Numbered from the stretch's first letter, positions 18,877-28,199 are shown. The stretch: 54,826 nucleotides of DNA from Acidobacteriota bacterium (GCA_028875575.1 JAPPDF010000080.1:39114-93939), one strand, 5' to 3'. The notes: generated by a model from the letters alone, not told the origin. Numbers and translations are program-made.

Positions 18877-18930
18877 AAGAAACGAGTGATCCGCGAAGTG
18901 ACACGAAGGACGATGAAGGCCCACCAAGCG
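18877..18930 (+). repeat. Dispersed repeat family R1, copy A (partial)
   Basis: Contains the core CGAGTGATCCGCGAAGTGACACGAAGGAC, found again with small changes near 40036, 47394 and 47791, and inverted near 52053. It sits in the 277-bp non-coding gap between the opine-dehydrogenase-like gene and the convergent fusion gene. Confidence 0.6.
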
Positions 18931-19112
18931 TGACGGCTCTACCGCATCGTCAGGGCTGCGGCTCGACAAGCCGGCGTGCGTCCCCTTGAGCAGCAAGAGT
19001 GATGGGAAGAGGCGCCATCCGAATTCGTGTCCATCCGTGTTCATTCGTGGTTCGCCTCCATCAACGGCCAGCTTTTTCTCCTCTGAAGATTCCCCTGGCA
19101 GGGCGGGAGGAG

Positions 19113-20999
19113 TCACCCTCCCTCCCACACTCTCTGGGAATAGGTGGGAACCCCCTCTTCCCCCACCTCGAGCTTCCAGATGGCCGCGGTCTGCCCCTCG
19201 CAGACCAGCAGTGAACGCCCCAGGAAGATGACGTTGGTGGGGAACAGGCCCGGCACCCGCAGGCGGTCGATCACCTGCCCCTCGGGATTCACCACCGCCA
19301 CCTGGCCCCGCCCGAAGAGCGTCACGTAGAGGTTACCGCTGGCGGCAAAGCGGATCCCGTCGGGTCCGACGCTGCCCTCGAAGCGAACGAACTCGCGTAG
19401 CGGCTCGGCCAGGGTTCCGTCGGCAGCCAAGGCCGCCCGCAGCACTTTCCCGGTGGTTGTTTCCACCACGCAGATCTCCTTGCCGTCAGGGGTGAAGTCC
19501 AATCCGTTGGTGAACTCCAGCCCGTCCGCCAGCAACTCGGCCCGACCCGTCCCATCCACCCGGGAGAGGGCTCCCTCCGACCGGCCGCGCCAGGCCCTGC
19601 CGGGGTCGGTGAAGTAGATCCGCCCATCGGGCCCCAGGGCGATCTCGTTGGGCCCCCGCAGCCGGCTGCCGTCCCGGTAGCGGCCACAGAACTCTTCCAG
19701 CCCGCCGCCGGCATCGGCCCGGAAGATCATGCGCTTTTGATTGTCGCTGATGAACAGATGTCCTTCCGGGGCGACCACCACCCCTTGAGGCTTTCCTCCC
19801 GTGGAGAGGAAGTGGCTGACTTGCCCGCCGGGGGAAATCCTGGAGAGATGCCGGGCCCGGCAGTTGGCCACATACAGATGACCCTGCCGGTCGAAGGCCG
19901 GACCCTCGGCCATGGAGAGCCCCCGGGCGAAGAGTGTCGGCTCCGGCATTTCCCGGGTCAGGGCAGGCGTCCCCAACCACTCTTGTCGGGCCTGGGTTGG
20001 GGGGAGGGGAAGCTGCACCTGCCTGCCGCTGTAGGCCGAGAGTTGGGCAGCCTCCATGATCTCGACGCAGCGCAAGCCGTCCCAACCGGTCAGCACCGGC
20101 TCGGCATCCCGGCTCACCCAGGCGGCAAAGCTCTCCAACTCGGTGCGGTAGGCCTGTTCGAAGCCGGCCGCATTGTCGAACTGAAACCTTTGGACCGGCT
20201 CTCCCCTGCCCTGCACGGTCACCGTGGTTTCGGCCGGATCGTAGATGAGGTCTCCCCGTTCCAGTACGAAGTGGACCCCGAAGGCCTGGCGGAAGGTCCG
20301 CTGAGGAGAAAGGGGACTGACCTGCAGGGTCGCCACCGTGCCCGATTCGAACTGAATCAGGAGCGCCAGGGCGTCCTCGAAATCGGTGCCGTGGTGGGTC
20401 TTGACCGGACTGCGGGCAAAGACGGTTCCGACCTCGCCGCAGGCGTGCCGCAGGAAATCCAGGTCGTGGACCCCAGCGTGAAACAGCAGCCCCCCACCGG
20501 TCTCCCTGCGGGTCCACCAGTCCCAGAGCTCCCGGCCGTAGAACCCGTTGACCTGCACCGCCAGGGGCCTGCCGTAGCGCTGACCGCGGACAATCTCGGC
20601 CATCTTGGCGTACTGGGGGCGCAGCCGCCGCTTGTGGCCCACCATCAGCTTCACTCCACCGGCCTCGGCGGCCTCGATCATGGCGTAGCACTCGGCCACG
20701 TTCATGGCCATGGGCTTTTCACAGAAGATGTGCTTCCCGGCTTCGGCGGCGGCGATGGCCATGGGGGCGTGCAGGTGGTTGGGAGTGAACAGCGCCACCG
20801 CTGCCGCCTGGCTATCCTCCAGGCAACGCCGGAAAGAGGCATGGGCGGGCACCCCGAGGCGCCGGCCCAGGGGCAGGGATTTCTCCTCGTCCGGATCGCA
20901 GACCGAAGCGATCTTCAGGCAAGGAATCCTTGCCAGCAGATCCGCCATGTGCTGCCCGAAGCTGCCGCATCCCACGATCGCAATCGACACGCTATCCAT
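19113..20999 (-). CDS. Gfo/Idh/MocA oxidoreductase fused to SMP-30/gluconolactonase domain
   Basis: 628 residues. Residues 1-345 form a Gfo/Idh/MocA oxidoreductase: the N-terminal Rossmann strand SIAIVGCGSFGQHMADLLA, the EKPMA motif with the conserved Lys, and a C-terminal alpha/beta domain with HAGVHDLDFLRH. Residues 351-628 form a six-bladed SMP-30/gluconolactonase propeller with GPNEIALGPDG, TNGLDFTPDG and GPDGIRF, which hold the metal-binding Asn and Asp residues. The first half would oxidise a sugar or inositol at the expense of NAD(P)+. The second would open the resulting lactone, so one chain could do two consecutive steps. The start at 20999 is chosen by the Rossmann strand; the frame is open to 21092. 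Confidence 0.88.
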   Translation of the reverse strand: MDSVSIAIVGCGSFGQHMADLLARIPCLKIASVCDPDEEKSLPLGRRLGVPAHASFRRCLEDSQAAAVALFTPNHLHAPMAIAAAEAGKHIFCEKPMAMNVAECYAMIEAAEAGGVKLMVGHKRRLRPQYAKMAEIVRGQRYGRPLAVQVNGFYGRELWDWWTRRETGGGLLFHAGVHDLDFLRHACGEVGTVFARSPVKTHHGTDFEDALALLIQFESGTVATLQVSPLSPQRTFRQAFGVHFVLERGDLIYDPAETTVTVQGRGEPVQRFQFDNAAGFEQAYRTELESFAAWVSRDAEPVLTGWDGLRCVEIMEAAQLSAYSGRQVQLPLPPTQARQEWLGTPALTREMPEPTLFARGLSMAEGPAFDRQGHLYVANCRARHLSRISPGGQVSHFLSTGGKPQGVVVAPEGHLFISDNQKRMIFRADAGGGLEEFCGRYRDGSRLRGPNEIALGPDGRIYFTDPGRAWRGRSEGALSRVDGTGRAELLADGLEFTNGLDFTPDGKEICVVETTTGKVLRAALAADGTLAEPLREFVRFEGSVGPDGIRFAASGNLYVTLFGRGQVAVVNPEGQVIDRLRVPGLFPTNVIFLGRSLLVCEGQTAAIWKLEVGEEGVPTYSQRVWEGG

Positions 21000-21277
21000 A
21001 GCCCTATACCGGTCCCGAGCCGGTCCGCCCCTCTCCGCCGACCCTTGACAGAGCGGAGGACGCCAATGACCTGCTTTTGCCTTCCCGGGCAACCCGCAAT
21101 GACGGGCCGGCGGCCTTCCCGGCCCGCCTTGACTTGCCGCCGGACAACATCAATAATGAGTGGCTCCGTACGTTAGTGTCAACCGGCCGCCCGGCCGCCG
21201 GTCGGGAACTCATCCGACCGTCCATCCCCCTCAGACCGACATCGGCCAAAAGGGAATTTCCACTTGGGGAGTCGACC

Positions 21278-22288
21278 ATGAAACTTAGAAGGCTGGGCGC
21301 CAGCGGCGTCTCGGTTTCGCCCATCTGCTTCGGGACCATGCTGTTCGGGAACCCGACCCTGGAGAAGGAGGCCACCAGCCTGATGCACCAGGCCATCGAA
21401 CGCGGCCTCACCTTCATCGACACGGCCAGCTCCTACGAGGGCTACAACCGCAGCATCGGGAGCTCGGGAGGCGTGGCCGAGGAATACCTGGGAAGAATCC
21501 TGAAGGGCAAGCGAGATCAGGTGGTGCTGCTGACCAAGATCGCCAACGCTCTGGGGCCGGGCCCCCACCAGAAGGGCGGATCCAGAATCCACCTCCAGAC
21601 GGAGCTGGAGAATTGCCTGCGGCGCCTCCAGACCGACTGCGTGGACATCCTGATGCTCCACTGGCCCGACCTGGAGACCCCCTTTGAAGAGAGCCTGCGC
21701 ACCCTGGATCTGTTCGTGAGACAGGGCAAGATTCGCTATTTCGGCGTCTCAAACTACCTGGCCTGGCAGATGTGCGAGCTGCTCTGGCTGAGCGACCGCA
21801 ACGCCCTGGAACGGATCATCGCCTACGAACCGCCCTACAGCATGCTGCGCCGCGACATCGAAATCTCCGAAATCGGCTTCTGCAAGAAGTTCGGGGTAGG
21901 CATCACCCCCTACCAGGTGCTTCACGGCGGATGGCTGAGCGGCAAGTACCGGCCGGGTGAGACTCCCGCGGGCAGCCGCCTGGCGGAAGCCCCCGGTTGG
22001 ATGCGTCCGCTTTCCAGCGCCATCTGGGAGAGAATCGACGTGGTCAAGGGCCTGGCGGCAGAACTGGGCGTCAGCCTGGCCGAATACTCCATCGGCTGGG
22101 CCCTGAGGCATCCCGAGATCAGCTCGGTGATCCTGGGCATTCGCAATCAGAAACAGCTCGAAAGCTCGATCCGCGGGGCCGAGGTGGAAATCCCCCAGGA
22201 GCACCTGGACAAGATCGACGAGCTCTTCCCGCTGGCCATGGACCTGCGATGGGACTTCGGGGGGCCCAAGGTAAGAGCTTGGGTGTAA
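21278..22288 (+). CDS. Aldo/keto reductase
   Basis: 336 residues, with GGGGAG ahead of the ATG at 21278 (the frame is open further upstream). It adopts the NAD(P)H-dependent AKR TIM barrel. The catalytic tetrad is visible: Asp48 and Tyr53 (FIDTASSYEG), Lys87 (LLTKIAN) and His128 (LMLHWPD). C-terminal IRNQKQLESSI matches the cofactor-binding region. It is divergent from the Gfo/Idh-SMP-30 fusion and followed 45 bp later by an amidohydrolase. The substrate is probably a sugar or other carbonyl compound but is unknown. Confidence 0.92.
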   Translation: MKLRRLGASGVSVSPICFGTMLFGNPTLEKEATSLMHQAIERGLTFIDTASSYEGYNRSIGSSGGVAEEYLGRILKGKRDQVVLLTKIANALGPGPHQKGGSRIHLQTELENCLRRLQTDCVDILMLHWPDLETPFEESLRTLDLFVRQGKIRYFGVSNYLAWQMCELLWLSDRNALERIIAYEPPYSMLRRDIEISEIGFCKKFGVGITPYQVLHGGWLSGKYRPGETPAGSRLAEAPGWMRPLSSAIWERIDVVKGLAAELGVSLAEYSIGWALRHPEISSVILGIRNQKQLESSIRGAEVEIPQEHLDKIDELFPLAMDLRWDFGGPKVRAWV

Positions 22289-22333
22289 TGTTGGATTCTC
22301 ACCATTGAGCCATTGGAATAGAGGTCAGTTCCC

Positions 22334-23215
22334 ATGCAAGCACTGAAAATAGCCGCGGTGGCCATGAACGGGCTGCTGGGCCAGGCGAAAGAAAATCTGC
22401 GCTCCATCGACCGGTGGGCGGCCCGCGCCAAGGACTCGGGGGCCGATCTGGTCCTGTTCCCCGAGTTGGTGGTGCACGGGCACAACGATCCCAATACCTG
22501 GTACGCGGCCGAGCCCGTGCCCGACGGGCCCAGCGTTGAACACCTCTGCCTGCTGGCCCAGGCCCTGGATCTCTACCTCAGCGTGGGTCTCAGCGAAAAG
22601 GAACGCGACATCGTCTACAACACCCAGGTGCTGGTGGGCCCCAAGGGCTTCATCGGGGCCCAGAGAAAGATTCACCTCTCCCGGGACGAGGTCATCCACT
22701 ACGAGGGCGGCACGGAGATGCTCGTCTTCGACATCGGCAAGTGCCGGGTGGGCACGATCATCTGCTACGACAACTCCCTGCCCGAGGTCCCCCGAATTCT
22801 GGCTCTGAAGGGGGCCGACGTGCTGCTGATGCCCCACGCCGCCCGGCTGAAGACGTGGACCGACGACCCCGAATCCGAGAGAGAGGCAGCCGCCTATTCG
22901 GGCCGCTACTTCCACATGATCGCTTCGGCCCGAGCCTACGAAAACAGTTGCTATACCGTGCTCTGCAATCAGGCCGGACGAGCCGGGATCGTCGACACCT
23001 ACCCCAAAGACAGCCCCAATCAACCCAACCATGCCGGCGGCTGCATCGTGGTGGACCCGCTGGGCGAGGTCGCTGCCAGGACCTCATTCGACAAGATCGA
23101 GGAGGAAATGGTGGTGGCCGACCTGCTGCCCGAGAAGCTTTGGGAAGCCCGCAGCCAACCCAACTACACCCTGCGCCAGAGACGCCCCGAACTGTTCGAC
23201 GCCCTGGTGGAGTAA
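22334..23215 (+). CDS. Carbon-nitrogen hydrolase (nitrilase superfamily amidohydrolase)
   Basis: 293 residues. The nitrilase-superfamily triad is complete: Glu44 (LVLFPELVV), Lys112 (QRKIHLSRDE) and Cys144 (IICYDNSLPE). The length and the IHLSRDE context suggest an N-carbamoyl-type or aliphatic amidase rather than a true nitrilase. It cleaves C-N bonds in amides or carbamoyl compounds. It probably shares a transcript with the aldo/keto reductase upstream. An N-carbamoyl amino acid amidohydrolase role would fit the hydantoinase genes elsewhere in the window, but this is only inference. Confidence 0.9.
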   Translation: MQALKIAAVAMNGLLGQAKENLRSIDRWAARAKDSGADLVLFPELVVHGHNDPNTWYAAEPVPDGPSVEHLCLLAQALDLYLSVGLSEKERDIVYNTQVLVGPKGFIGAQRKIHLSRDEVIHYEGGTEMLVFDIGKCRVGTIICYDNSLPEVPRILALKGADVLLMPHAARLKTWTDDPESEREAAAYSGRYFHMIASARAYENSCYTVLCNQAGRAGIVDTYPKDSPNQPNHAGGCIVVDPLGEVAARTSFDKIEEEMVVADLLPEKLWEARSQPNYTLRQRRPELFDALVE

Positions 23216-23230
23216 AGGAAGTGGTTAATG

Positions 23231-23272
23231 GATAGTGATCAGTGGATAGTGATCAGTGGATAGTGGTCAGTG
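23231..23272 (+). repeat. 14-bp tandem repeat, three units
   Basis: Three head-to-tail units of GATAGTGATCAGTG; the third has one change (GATAGTGGTCAGTG), and a partial unit follows. It lies in the 386-bp convergent gap between the amidohydrolase and the SDR gene. Confidence 0.85.
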
Positions 23273-23280
23273 GTCAGTTT

Positions 23281-23600
23281 CACGCTCCCAAGCTGGCTCC
23301 AGGAAACCATCATTAGAAAATTCCCGTTCCCTGGCAGTGTCTTGGTTTTGGGGAGAGCGGCGAGGCCGCGGTTGACGTGGGTTTCCCGGCAGGACGCCAC
23401 CTACAGGCCACCCTTATAAAGCAGCGTAGCTGCGGCTCAGGGTAGCCCCGGGCGGGAGCCCGGGGTCGTATGGATTCTGCGCTGGCACAGCCGCGAAGGC
23501 GGCGATTTAGCAGCGTCCTCCCAAAACGCGCTGCCTTCCCTAAATTGCGTTAGACGCACCTCTTTTCCCGCATTTTCCCCACGAGTACAGGTACCCGGTG
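23281..23600. other. Non-coding stretch with GC-rich hairpin
   Basis: No gene seen. It holds a perfect 8-bp stem with a 4-nt loop at 23446-23465 (CCCCGGGC-GGGA-GCCCGGGG) but no T-run after it, so it is more like a palindromic repeat unit than a classical terminator. Being between convergent genes, it could still serve as a transcriptional block. Confidence 0.45.
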
Positions 23601-23601
23601 G

Positions 23602-24372
23602 CTACGGCATCAGCATCCCGCCGTTGACTTCCACAATTTGTCCGGTGATGAAGGAAGCGTCCGCGCTGGCCAGGAATAGAGCGGCCCCCACGCAATCTTC
23701 CGGCTGGCCGTCGCGGCCCAGCGGGATGCGCTGGATCAGGCCCCGGTAGAGCTCCGGAGGGGTCCGCCGCTGGTGGATGCGGGTCCAGATGACGCCCGGA
23801 GCGATGGCGTTGACGGTAATGCCGCGCGGAGCATACTCCTTGGCCCACCCCCGCACCAGGTTGTTCAGAGCCCCCTTGGCGGCCGTATAGGTGATGGTCC
23901 CGGGACCGCCGCCGCTGCGGCCGCTGATGGAGGAGGTAATGAGGATCCGTCCCCGGCCGTCCGGCAGGTGGGGGACGGCGTGCTTGACGCACAGGAAGAC
24001 CGACTTGCAATTCAGGTTCAACCCCGCATCCCAGTCCTGGCTGGACAGGTCCTCGGTGGGGCAGCTCTCGGTAGGGCCCCCGGCGTTTGCCATCAGGATG
24101 TCCAGCCCGCCGTAGGTCCGCACCGCGGTCGCGACGGCCTGCCTGACCTGGTCCTCGTCGGTCACGTCGGCGCGAAGGGCCAGGGCCTGCCCTCCCAGGG
24201 CCGCGATTTCGGCCACGGTGGCCTCCGCCTCCGTGGCGCTTCGGGAATAGTTCACCACCACCCGGGCCCCGCAGCGGGCCAACCCCACGGAGATGGCCCG
24301 CCCTATCCCGGTGCCGCCGCCGGTCACCAGGGCAGTGCGTCCCTCCAGGTCCACCGTCAATGGCCTCGTCAT
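23602..24372 (-). CDS. SDR family oxidoreductase
   Basis: 256 residues, the classical short-chain dehydrogenase size. The cofactor motif TGGGTGIG is at 17-24, NAG at about 96-98, the active Ser near 148, and Tyr162/Lys166 in YTAAK. The C-terminal GQIVEVNGGM is typical of FabG-like members. The Asn after the second strand (VVVNYSR) suggests NADPH preference. Its start overlaps the stop of the upstream aminotransferase (TGATG), so the two are co-translated. It is the last gene of a leftward run of DegT, class IV and class III aminotransferases. Confidence 0.93.
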   Translation of the reverse strand: MTRPLTVDLEGRTALVTGGGTGIGRAISVGLARCGARVVVNYSRSATEAEATVAEIAALGGQALALRADVTDEDQVRQAVATAVRTYGGLDILMANAGGPTESCPTEDLSSQDWDAGLNLNCKSVFLCVKHAVPHLPDGRGRILITSSISGRSGGGPGTITYTAAKGALNNLVRGWAKEYAPRGITVNAIAPGVIWTRIHQRRTPPELYRGLIQRIPLGRDGQPEDCVGAALFLASADASFITGQIVEVNGGMLMP

Positions 24373-25706
24373 CAGGTCAACTCTTCATCCAGGACAGCCG
24401 CCATCACCTCCACGGCCTCCTGCAAGGCCTCCCGGTCGATCGTCAGCGGAGGCACGATCTTGAGGAAGCCCCGCCCCGTCACGAACAGCAGGACACCCCG
24501 GCGGACGCACTCCAGGGCCACCCGATCGGCCATCTCCACCCAGGGCTGCCCCGTGTCCGGATTCCTCAGGTGAATGGAATAGAACAATCCCTTGCCGTTG
24601 ACCTGGCCGATCGATCCAGGATGCCTCCGCGCGACCGGTGCCAGCCACTGTTCGAGCAGTTCTCCCAGCTCCGCCGCCCGTTCCACCAGCCCTTCTTCCT
24701 CCATCAATTCCAGGTTGGCCTCGGCGGCGGCGGCGCAGACCGGGTTGCCGCCGAAGGTGCTGGACATCTCCCCCGGGGGAGCCAGGTCCATCACCTCCCT
24801 GGCCCCGATCACGGCCGAAACCGGCAGGCTGGAGCTCAGCCCCTTGCCGCAGGTAATCAGGTCGGGAGCCATGCCGTAGTGTTCAATGGCGAACATCTTC
24901 CCCGTCCGCCCGATCCCGCACTGGATCTCGTCCACGGCGATCAGCACCCGATGGCGGGTCGCCCAGTCCCTCAACTCCCGCATGTATTCCAGGGGATGGC
25001 AGGCGGTGGTGACGCCTGGAATGGATTCCAGGATGATGCCGGCGACGTCCAAGGGGTCCAGGCCGCGGGACTTCAGATCGGCGGCGAACCCGTTTTCGCC
25101 GGGAGTGGGAAGCAGAAAATGGCCGAGCTGATCCCGGGGGATGCCGTCCACCCGGTCTTCTCCCCCGCTGGCCGCCTTGGCCGCCAGCGTCCGCCCGTGG
25201 TAGTTCCCCTCCAGCGACAGAATTGCCGCCTTGCGGGGCGAGATCCGCTGGCCGTGCCGCCGCATCAGGGTGATGGCGCACTCGTTGGCTTCGGTTCCCG
25301 ATGAAAACAGGATGGCCTTGTTCAACCCGGGAGGCGCCAGCTTGACCAACCGCTCCAGCAGCCGCTGCCGGACTTGTCCCGGGTAGGCATAGGTGAACAG
25401 CAGCGGCGAATCCGTCTGTCTCCTGATGGCCTCCAGGACGCGGGGATGGGCATGGCCGCTGTTGGCCATGACGATGCCGCTGCTCAAGTCGATCCACTGG
25501 TTGCCGTAGGGGTCGCACACCTGGAACCCCTGGGCCCGATGCCAGACTATGGGCACCATGCCGGCCATGGACCGCGGCTCCACCTCCCGCAGGCGCCGGA
25601 TCAGATCGATGGATTGGGGAACGGGAATGGGCGTGACGATACGGCGGAATCGGGTCTTCACCGGGCGGGTGGGCGCTGGCGTCAGATCCAATACGCTCAT
25701 TGCCAT
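24372..25706 (-). CDS. Class III aminotransferase (PLP, acetylornithine/GABA aminotransferase type)
   Basis: 444 residues from the ATG at 25706, with GAGGAG upstream; the frame is open to a TTG at 25739. It is a fold-type I PLP enzyme. Visible motifs are WIDLSSGIVMANSGHAHP near the N-terminus, SSGTEANE (phosphate binding), the Asp in AVDEIQCGIGRTG and the Schiff-base Lys in ITCGKGLSSSLP. It transfers an omega- or alpha-amino group, with an unknown substrate. It sits 60 bp downstream of the class IV aminotransferase and overlaps the SDR. Adjacent aminotransferase and dehydrogenase genes often act in sequence on one substrate. Confidence 0.92.
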   Translation of the reverse strand: MAMSVLDLTPAPTRPVKTRFRRIVTPIPVPQSIDLIRRLREVEPRSMAGMVPIVWHRAQGFQVCDPYGNQWIDLSSGIVMANSGHAHPRVLEAIRRQTDSPLLFTYAYPGQVRQRLLERLVKLAPPGLNKAILFSSGTEANECAITLMRRHGQRISPRKAAILSLEGNYHGRTLAAKAASGGEDRVDGIPRDQLGHFLLPTPGENGFAADLKSRGLDPLDVAGIILESIPGVTTACHPLEYMRELRDWATRHRVLIAVDEIQCGIGRTGKMFAIEHYGMAPDLITCGKGLSSSLPVSAVIGAREVMDLAPPGEMSSTFGGNPVCAAAAEANLELMEEEGLVERAAELGELLEQWLAPVARRHPGSIGQVNGKGLFYSIHLRNPDTGQPWVEMADRVALECVRRGVLLFVTGRGFLKIVPPLTIDREALQEAVEVMAAVLDEELT

Positions 25707-25766
25707 GGTACCCAGCTCCTCAGCAAAAGGATGCCGCAAACGGGAGAGTAGACCAGCGGCTGCGAT

Positions 25767-26711
25767 CTAGCCGGAACCCTCCATCTCCTTGACTCTCGCG
25801 GCATATTCGTCGGCTTGAGCCACGATGTCCACGCCCACCGTCTCGCTGAAGCCCGCAATGAGCTTTTGAGTGAGCGGGCCCGGCTTCCCATCGCCCAATT
25901 GCATTCCGTTGATGCGGGTGCAGGGCATGACGGCGAAGGTGGTGGCGGTGTGAAACGCCTCGTCGGCGTTGGCGACTTCGTAGGCCCCGAAATCTTCCTC
26001 CGACCAGGGCACCGACATGGCGGTCAGTAGATCCAGGACGGCGTTGCGCGACACGCCCACCAGAATATTGTGGCTCTTGGCGGTGAGCACCCGGCCCTGG
26101 CGCACGATGAAGAAGTTGGAGCCGCTGCCTTCGGTGATGAAGCCCTGATCGTCGGTCAACAGGGGCATGGCATGGGGGTCCATCCTGTGGGCCTGCAGGT
26201 TGGCCATCTGGTAGTGGAGGCGGCTTCTGTTCTTGACCTTGGGATCGATCAGGTAAGCGGGCACCGATCTCTGGGGGACGATCACCGAGTGGACCCCTGA
26301 GCGGTAGAGGGGGCCGTTGCCGGCCAGGTGCCACCACAGGGGCCAGCAGTTGATGGAGACGGTGGGCTCGACCGCACCTCCGAACACGCTCCTGTATACG
26401 GGGAGCGGCCCTCGGGAAACGTCGTGCATGATCTGGACATCGGCCCCGTCCACCACGGCCAGGTTCCTTTCCAGGGTCTCCAGGGTAGCCTGCTCCATCT
26501 CCTCGATGGTCAGGCCGCAATCGATCTCCAGGTACTTGAGCCCGGCATAGATGCGCTCCAGATGCTCCTTGAGCCTGAAGGGTTTTTGGCCGTAGGTCCG
26601 GGTCATGTCGAACACCATGTCCCCGAACATGAGGGCCGAATCGAAAATGGAGACCCGAGCCTCCTGTTCGCTGACAAACTCTCCATTGAAATAAACCGTT
26701 CTGCAGGACAT
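25767..26711 (-). CDS. Class IV aminotransferase (branched-chain/D-amino-acid/ADC-lyase type)
   Basis: 314 residues from the ATG at 26711, which has GAGGAAA upstream; the frame is open to 26819. It is a fold-type IV PLP enzyme. FNGEFVSEQEARVSIFDSALMFGDMVFD is spread over the N-terminal quarter as usual. The catalytic Lys is in PKVKNRSRLHYQ, and ITEGSGSNFF holds the conserved Glu and phosphate-binding loop. Candidate activities are branched-chain aminotransferase, D-amino-acid aminotransferase or aminodeoxychorismate lyase; the sequence alone does not decide. It is part of the leftward aminotransferase run. Confidence 0.9.
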   Translation of the reverse strand: MSCRTVYFNGEFVSEQEARVSIFDSALMFGDMVFDMTRTYGQKPFRLKEHLERIYAGLKYLEIDCGLTIEEMEQATLETLERNLAVVDGADVQIMHDVSRGPLPVYRSVFGGAVEPTVSINCWPLWWHLAGNGPLYRSGVHSVIVPQRSVPAYLIDPKVKNRSRLHYQMANLQAHRMDPHAMPLLTDDQGFITEGSGSNFFIVRQGRVLTAKSHNILVGVSRNAVLDLLTAMSVPWSEEDFGAYEVANADEAFHTATTFAVMPCTRINGMQLGDGKPGPLTQKLIAGFSETVGVDIVAQADEYAARVKEMEGSG

Positions 26712-26835
26712 GTCGATTTCCTCGAATCCCCCCGGCCCATCCTCCGGAGGCTTTGGGGGGCAGCAAGTGGGCCGCCCGCCCCCAGGCGGCAATTCGCGGA
26801 CCTGCAGGTGGGCAGGCATGCCGGTCCCTGCCGGG

Positions 26836-28041
26836 CTAGCCGGTCCGCAACTGTTGAACGGCCGAGCGAACGCTGTCGGCCATGTAGCCCAAGGTCTCCT
26901 CCGGCATATCCGACCAGAAGGGAAAGCTGATCATGTTGTCGAAAAAGGCGTCGGTGTTTGGCAGGCGGATGTTTCCGTAGCCGAAGGACCGGAAGAGCTC
27001 GGAGCGATAAAGGGGCCAGTATTGGACAATGCACTTGATCCCGTAGTCCCGATGCAGCAACTGGATGAGGTCGTCCCGCGTCCCCCGCGTTCGGGAACTG
27101 TCGAAGTGGGCCACCAGCAGGTGGTAGGCGTGCAGGTGGCCGTCCGGCACCCTCTGGAAGGAGAGCTCGGGAACATCGGCCAAGGCGTTGCGAATCAGGT
27201 CGGCCTGGTCCCGCCTGCGGGCATTGATCGCATCCAGGCGCCGGAGCAACCGCCGTCCCACGGCGCACTGCACCTCGCTCAGACAAAAGTTGAAGGGCCA
27301 GACTCCCTTCATGCCGCTCACCAGGTTTCCCATGGCCGGCACCCAGTAACGCTCCCGGTCGCCGGCAAAGGGCCAGTTGCCCATCCAGCGGAGCTTTCTG
27401 GCCCGCTCCCCGTCGGCCGGATCGCTGACGGTCAGCATGCCCCCTTCTCCCAGGGTGGAGATATTCTTCTGGTTGTGGAAGCTGAAGGCGGCAAAGTCCC
27501 CCATGGAGCCCGTCCTGCGGCCCTTGTAGACCGCGCCCGGGGCCTGGGCCACGTCCTCCACCACCTTGAGGCCGTGCTCCCGTGCCAGGTGGAGAATCGG
27601 GTCCATGTCGGCCGGCAAACCGTAGAGGTGGACCACCACGATCGCCTTGGTCCGCCCGGTCAGGCAGGCCTCGACATGCTCGGCCGACAGCAGCCGGGTG
27701 GCCGGATCGATATCGCAGAAGACCAGCCGGGCTCCGGTGCGGGCGAAGGGAACGGCGCTGGACACGAAGGTGTGAGCCGGAAGAATGACCTCGTCCTCCG
27801 GGGCCAGTCCGCAAAGAGCGGCAGCCATCTCCAGGGCCGAGGTGCAGCTGCTCACGGCCAGGCTCTCGGTGCAGCCGACGTACCGGGTGAATTCCTGTTC
27901 GAAGGCTCGCTGCTGCTCTCCCTGGCTCCAGGTAGGACTGTTGCGAATCGTCTCCATGACCACGGCCTCTTCCTCGGCGTTGAGCCGGGTCTGGACCGCG
28001 GGGAAGTCCACCTGGCGCCGCGATGAGACCGATTCGGGCAT
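26836..28041 (-). CDS. DegT/DnrJ/EryC1/StrS family aminotransferase
   Basis: 401 residues. It is a PLP enzyme of the sugar-aminotransferase/AHBA-synthase family. Motifs are SSCTSALEMAAALCGL (phosphate loop), DEVILPAHTFVSSA, the Asp in VVEDVAQAPGA (about 163) and the Schiff-base Lys at about 192 in FHNQKNISTLGEGG. Family members transfer an amino group to keto-sugars or make AHBA. Here no nucleotide-sugar genes are nearby. It is the first gene of a leftward cluster with two further aminotransferases and an SDR. Confidence 0.93.
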   Translation of the reverse strand: MPESVSSRRQVDFPAVQTRLNAEEEAVVMETIRNSPTWSQGEQQRAFEQEFTRYVGCTESLAVSSCTSALEMAAALCGLAPEDEVILPAHTFVSSAVPFARTGARLVFCDIDPATRLLSAEHVEACLTGRTKAIVVVHLYGLPADMDPILHLAREHGLKVVEDVAQAPGAVYKGRRTGSMGDFAAFSFHNQKNISTLGEGGMLTVSDPADGERARKLRWMGNWPFAGDRERYWVPAMGNLVSGMKGVWPFNFCLSEVQCAVGRRLLRRLDAINARRRDQADLIRNALADVPELSFQRVPDGHLHAYHLLVAHFDSSRTRGTRDDLIQLLHRDYGIKCIVQYWPLYRSELFRSFGYGNIRLPNTDAFFDNMISFPFWSDMPEETLGYMADSVRSAVQQLRTG

Positions 28042-28170
28042 TCTGGCTTCCCTGGATTGCCGGTTGGGATCGATTCCTGAAACCGGACTATCCTATGGAA
28101 AGGCGACGGAACCTGTCAAATGCAATGCGGGAGGAGCACGAAGGGGCTCTCGCGAGGCACGAATGTTTCT

Positions 28171-28199
28171 TTGACCCGGGCAATCCGGTTTGCTATAGT
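28171..28199 (+). promoter_or_regulatory. Predicted sigma70-type promoter upstream of the M23 peptidase
   Basis: TTGACC at 28171-28176, a 17-bp spacer, and TATAGT at 28194-28199; a near-consensus pair. A leader of about 70 nt would precede the TTG start at 28274. Confidence 0.6.

Noticed and set aside
23231-23272. CRISPR-like repeats
   Set aside because: Units are 14 bp and contiguous, with no spacers; no cas genes in the window.
23446-23465. Perfect GC-rich hairpin as an intrinsic terminator
   Set aside because: No T-run follows on either strand; more likely part of a palindromic repeat.
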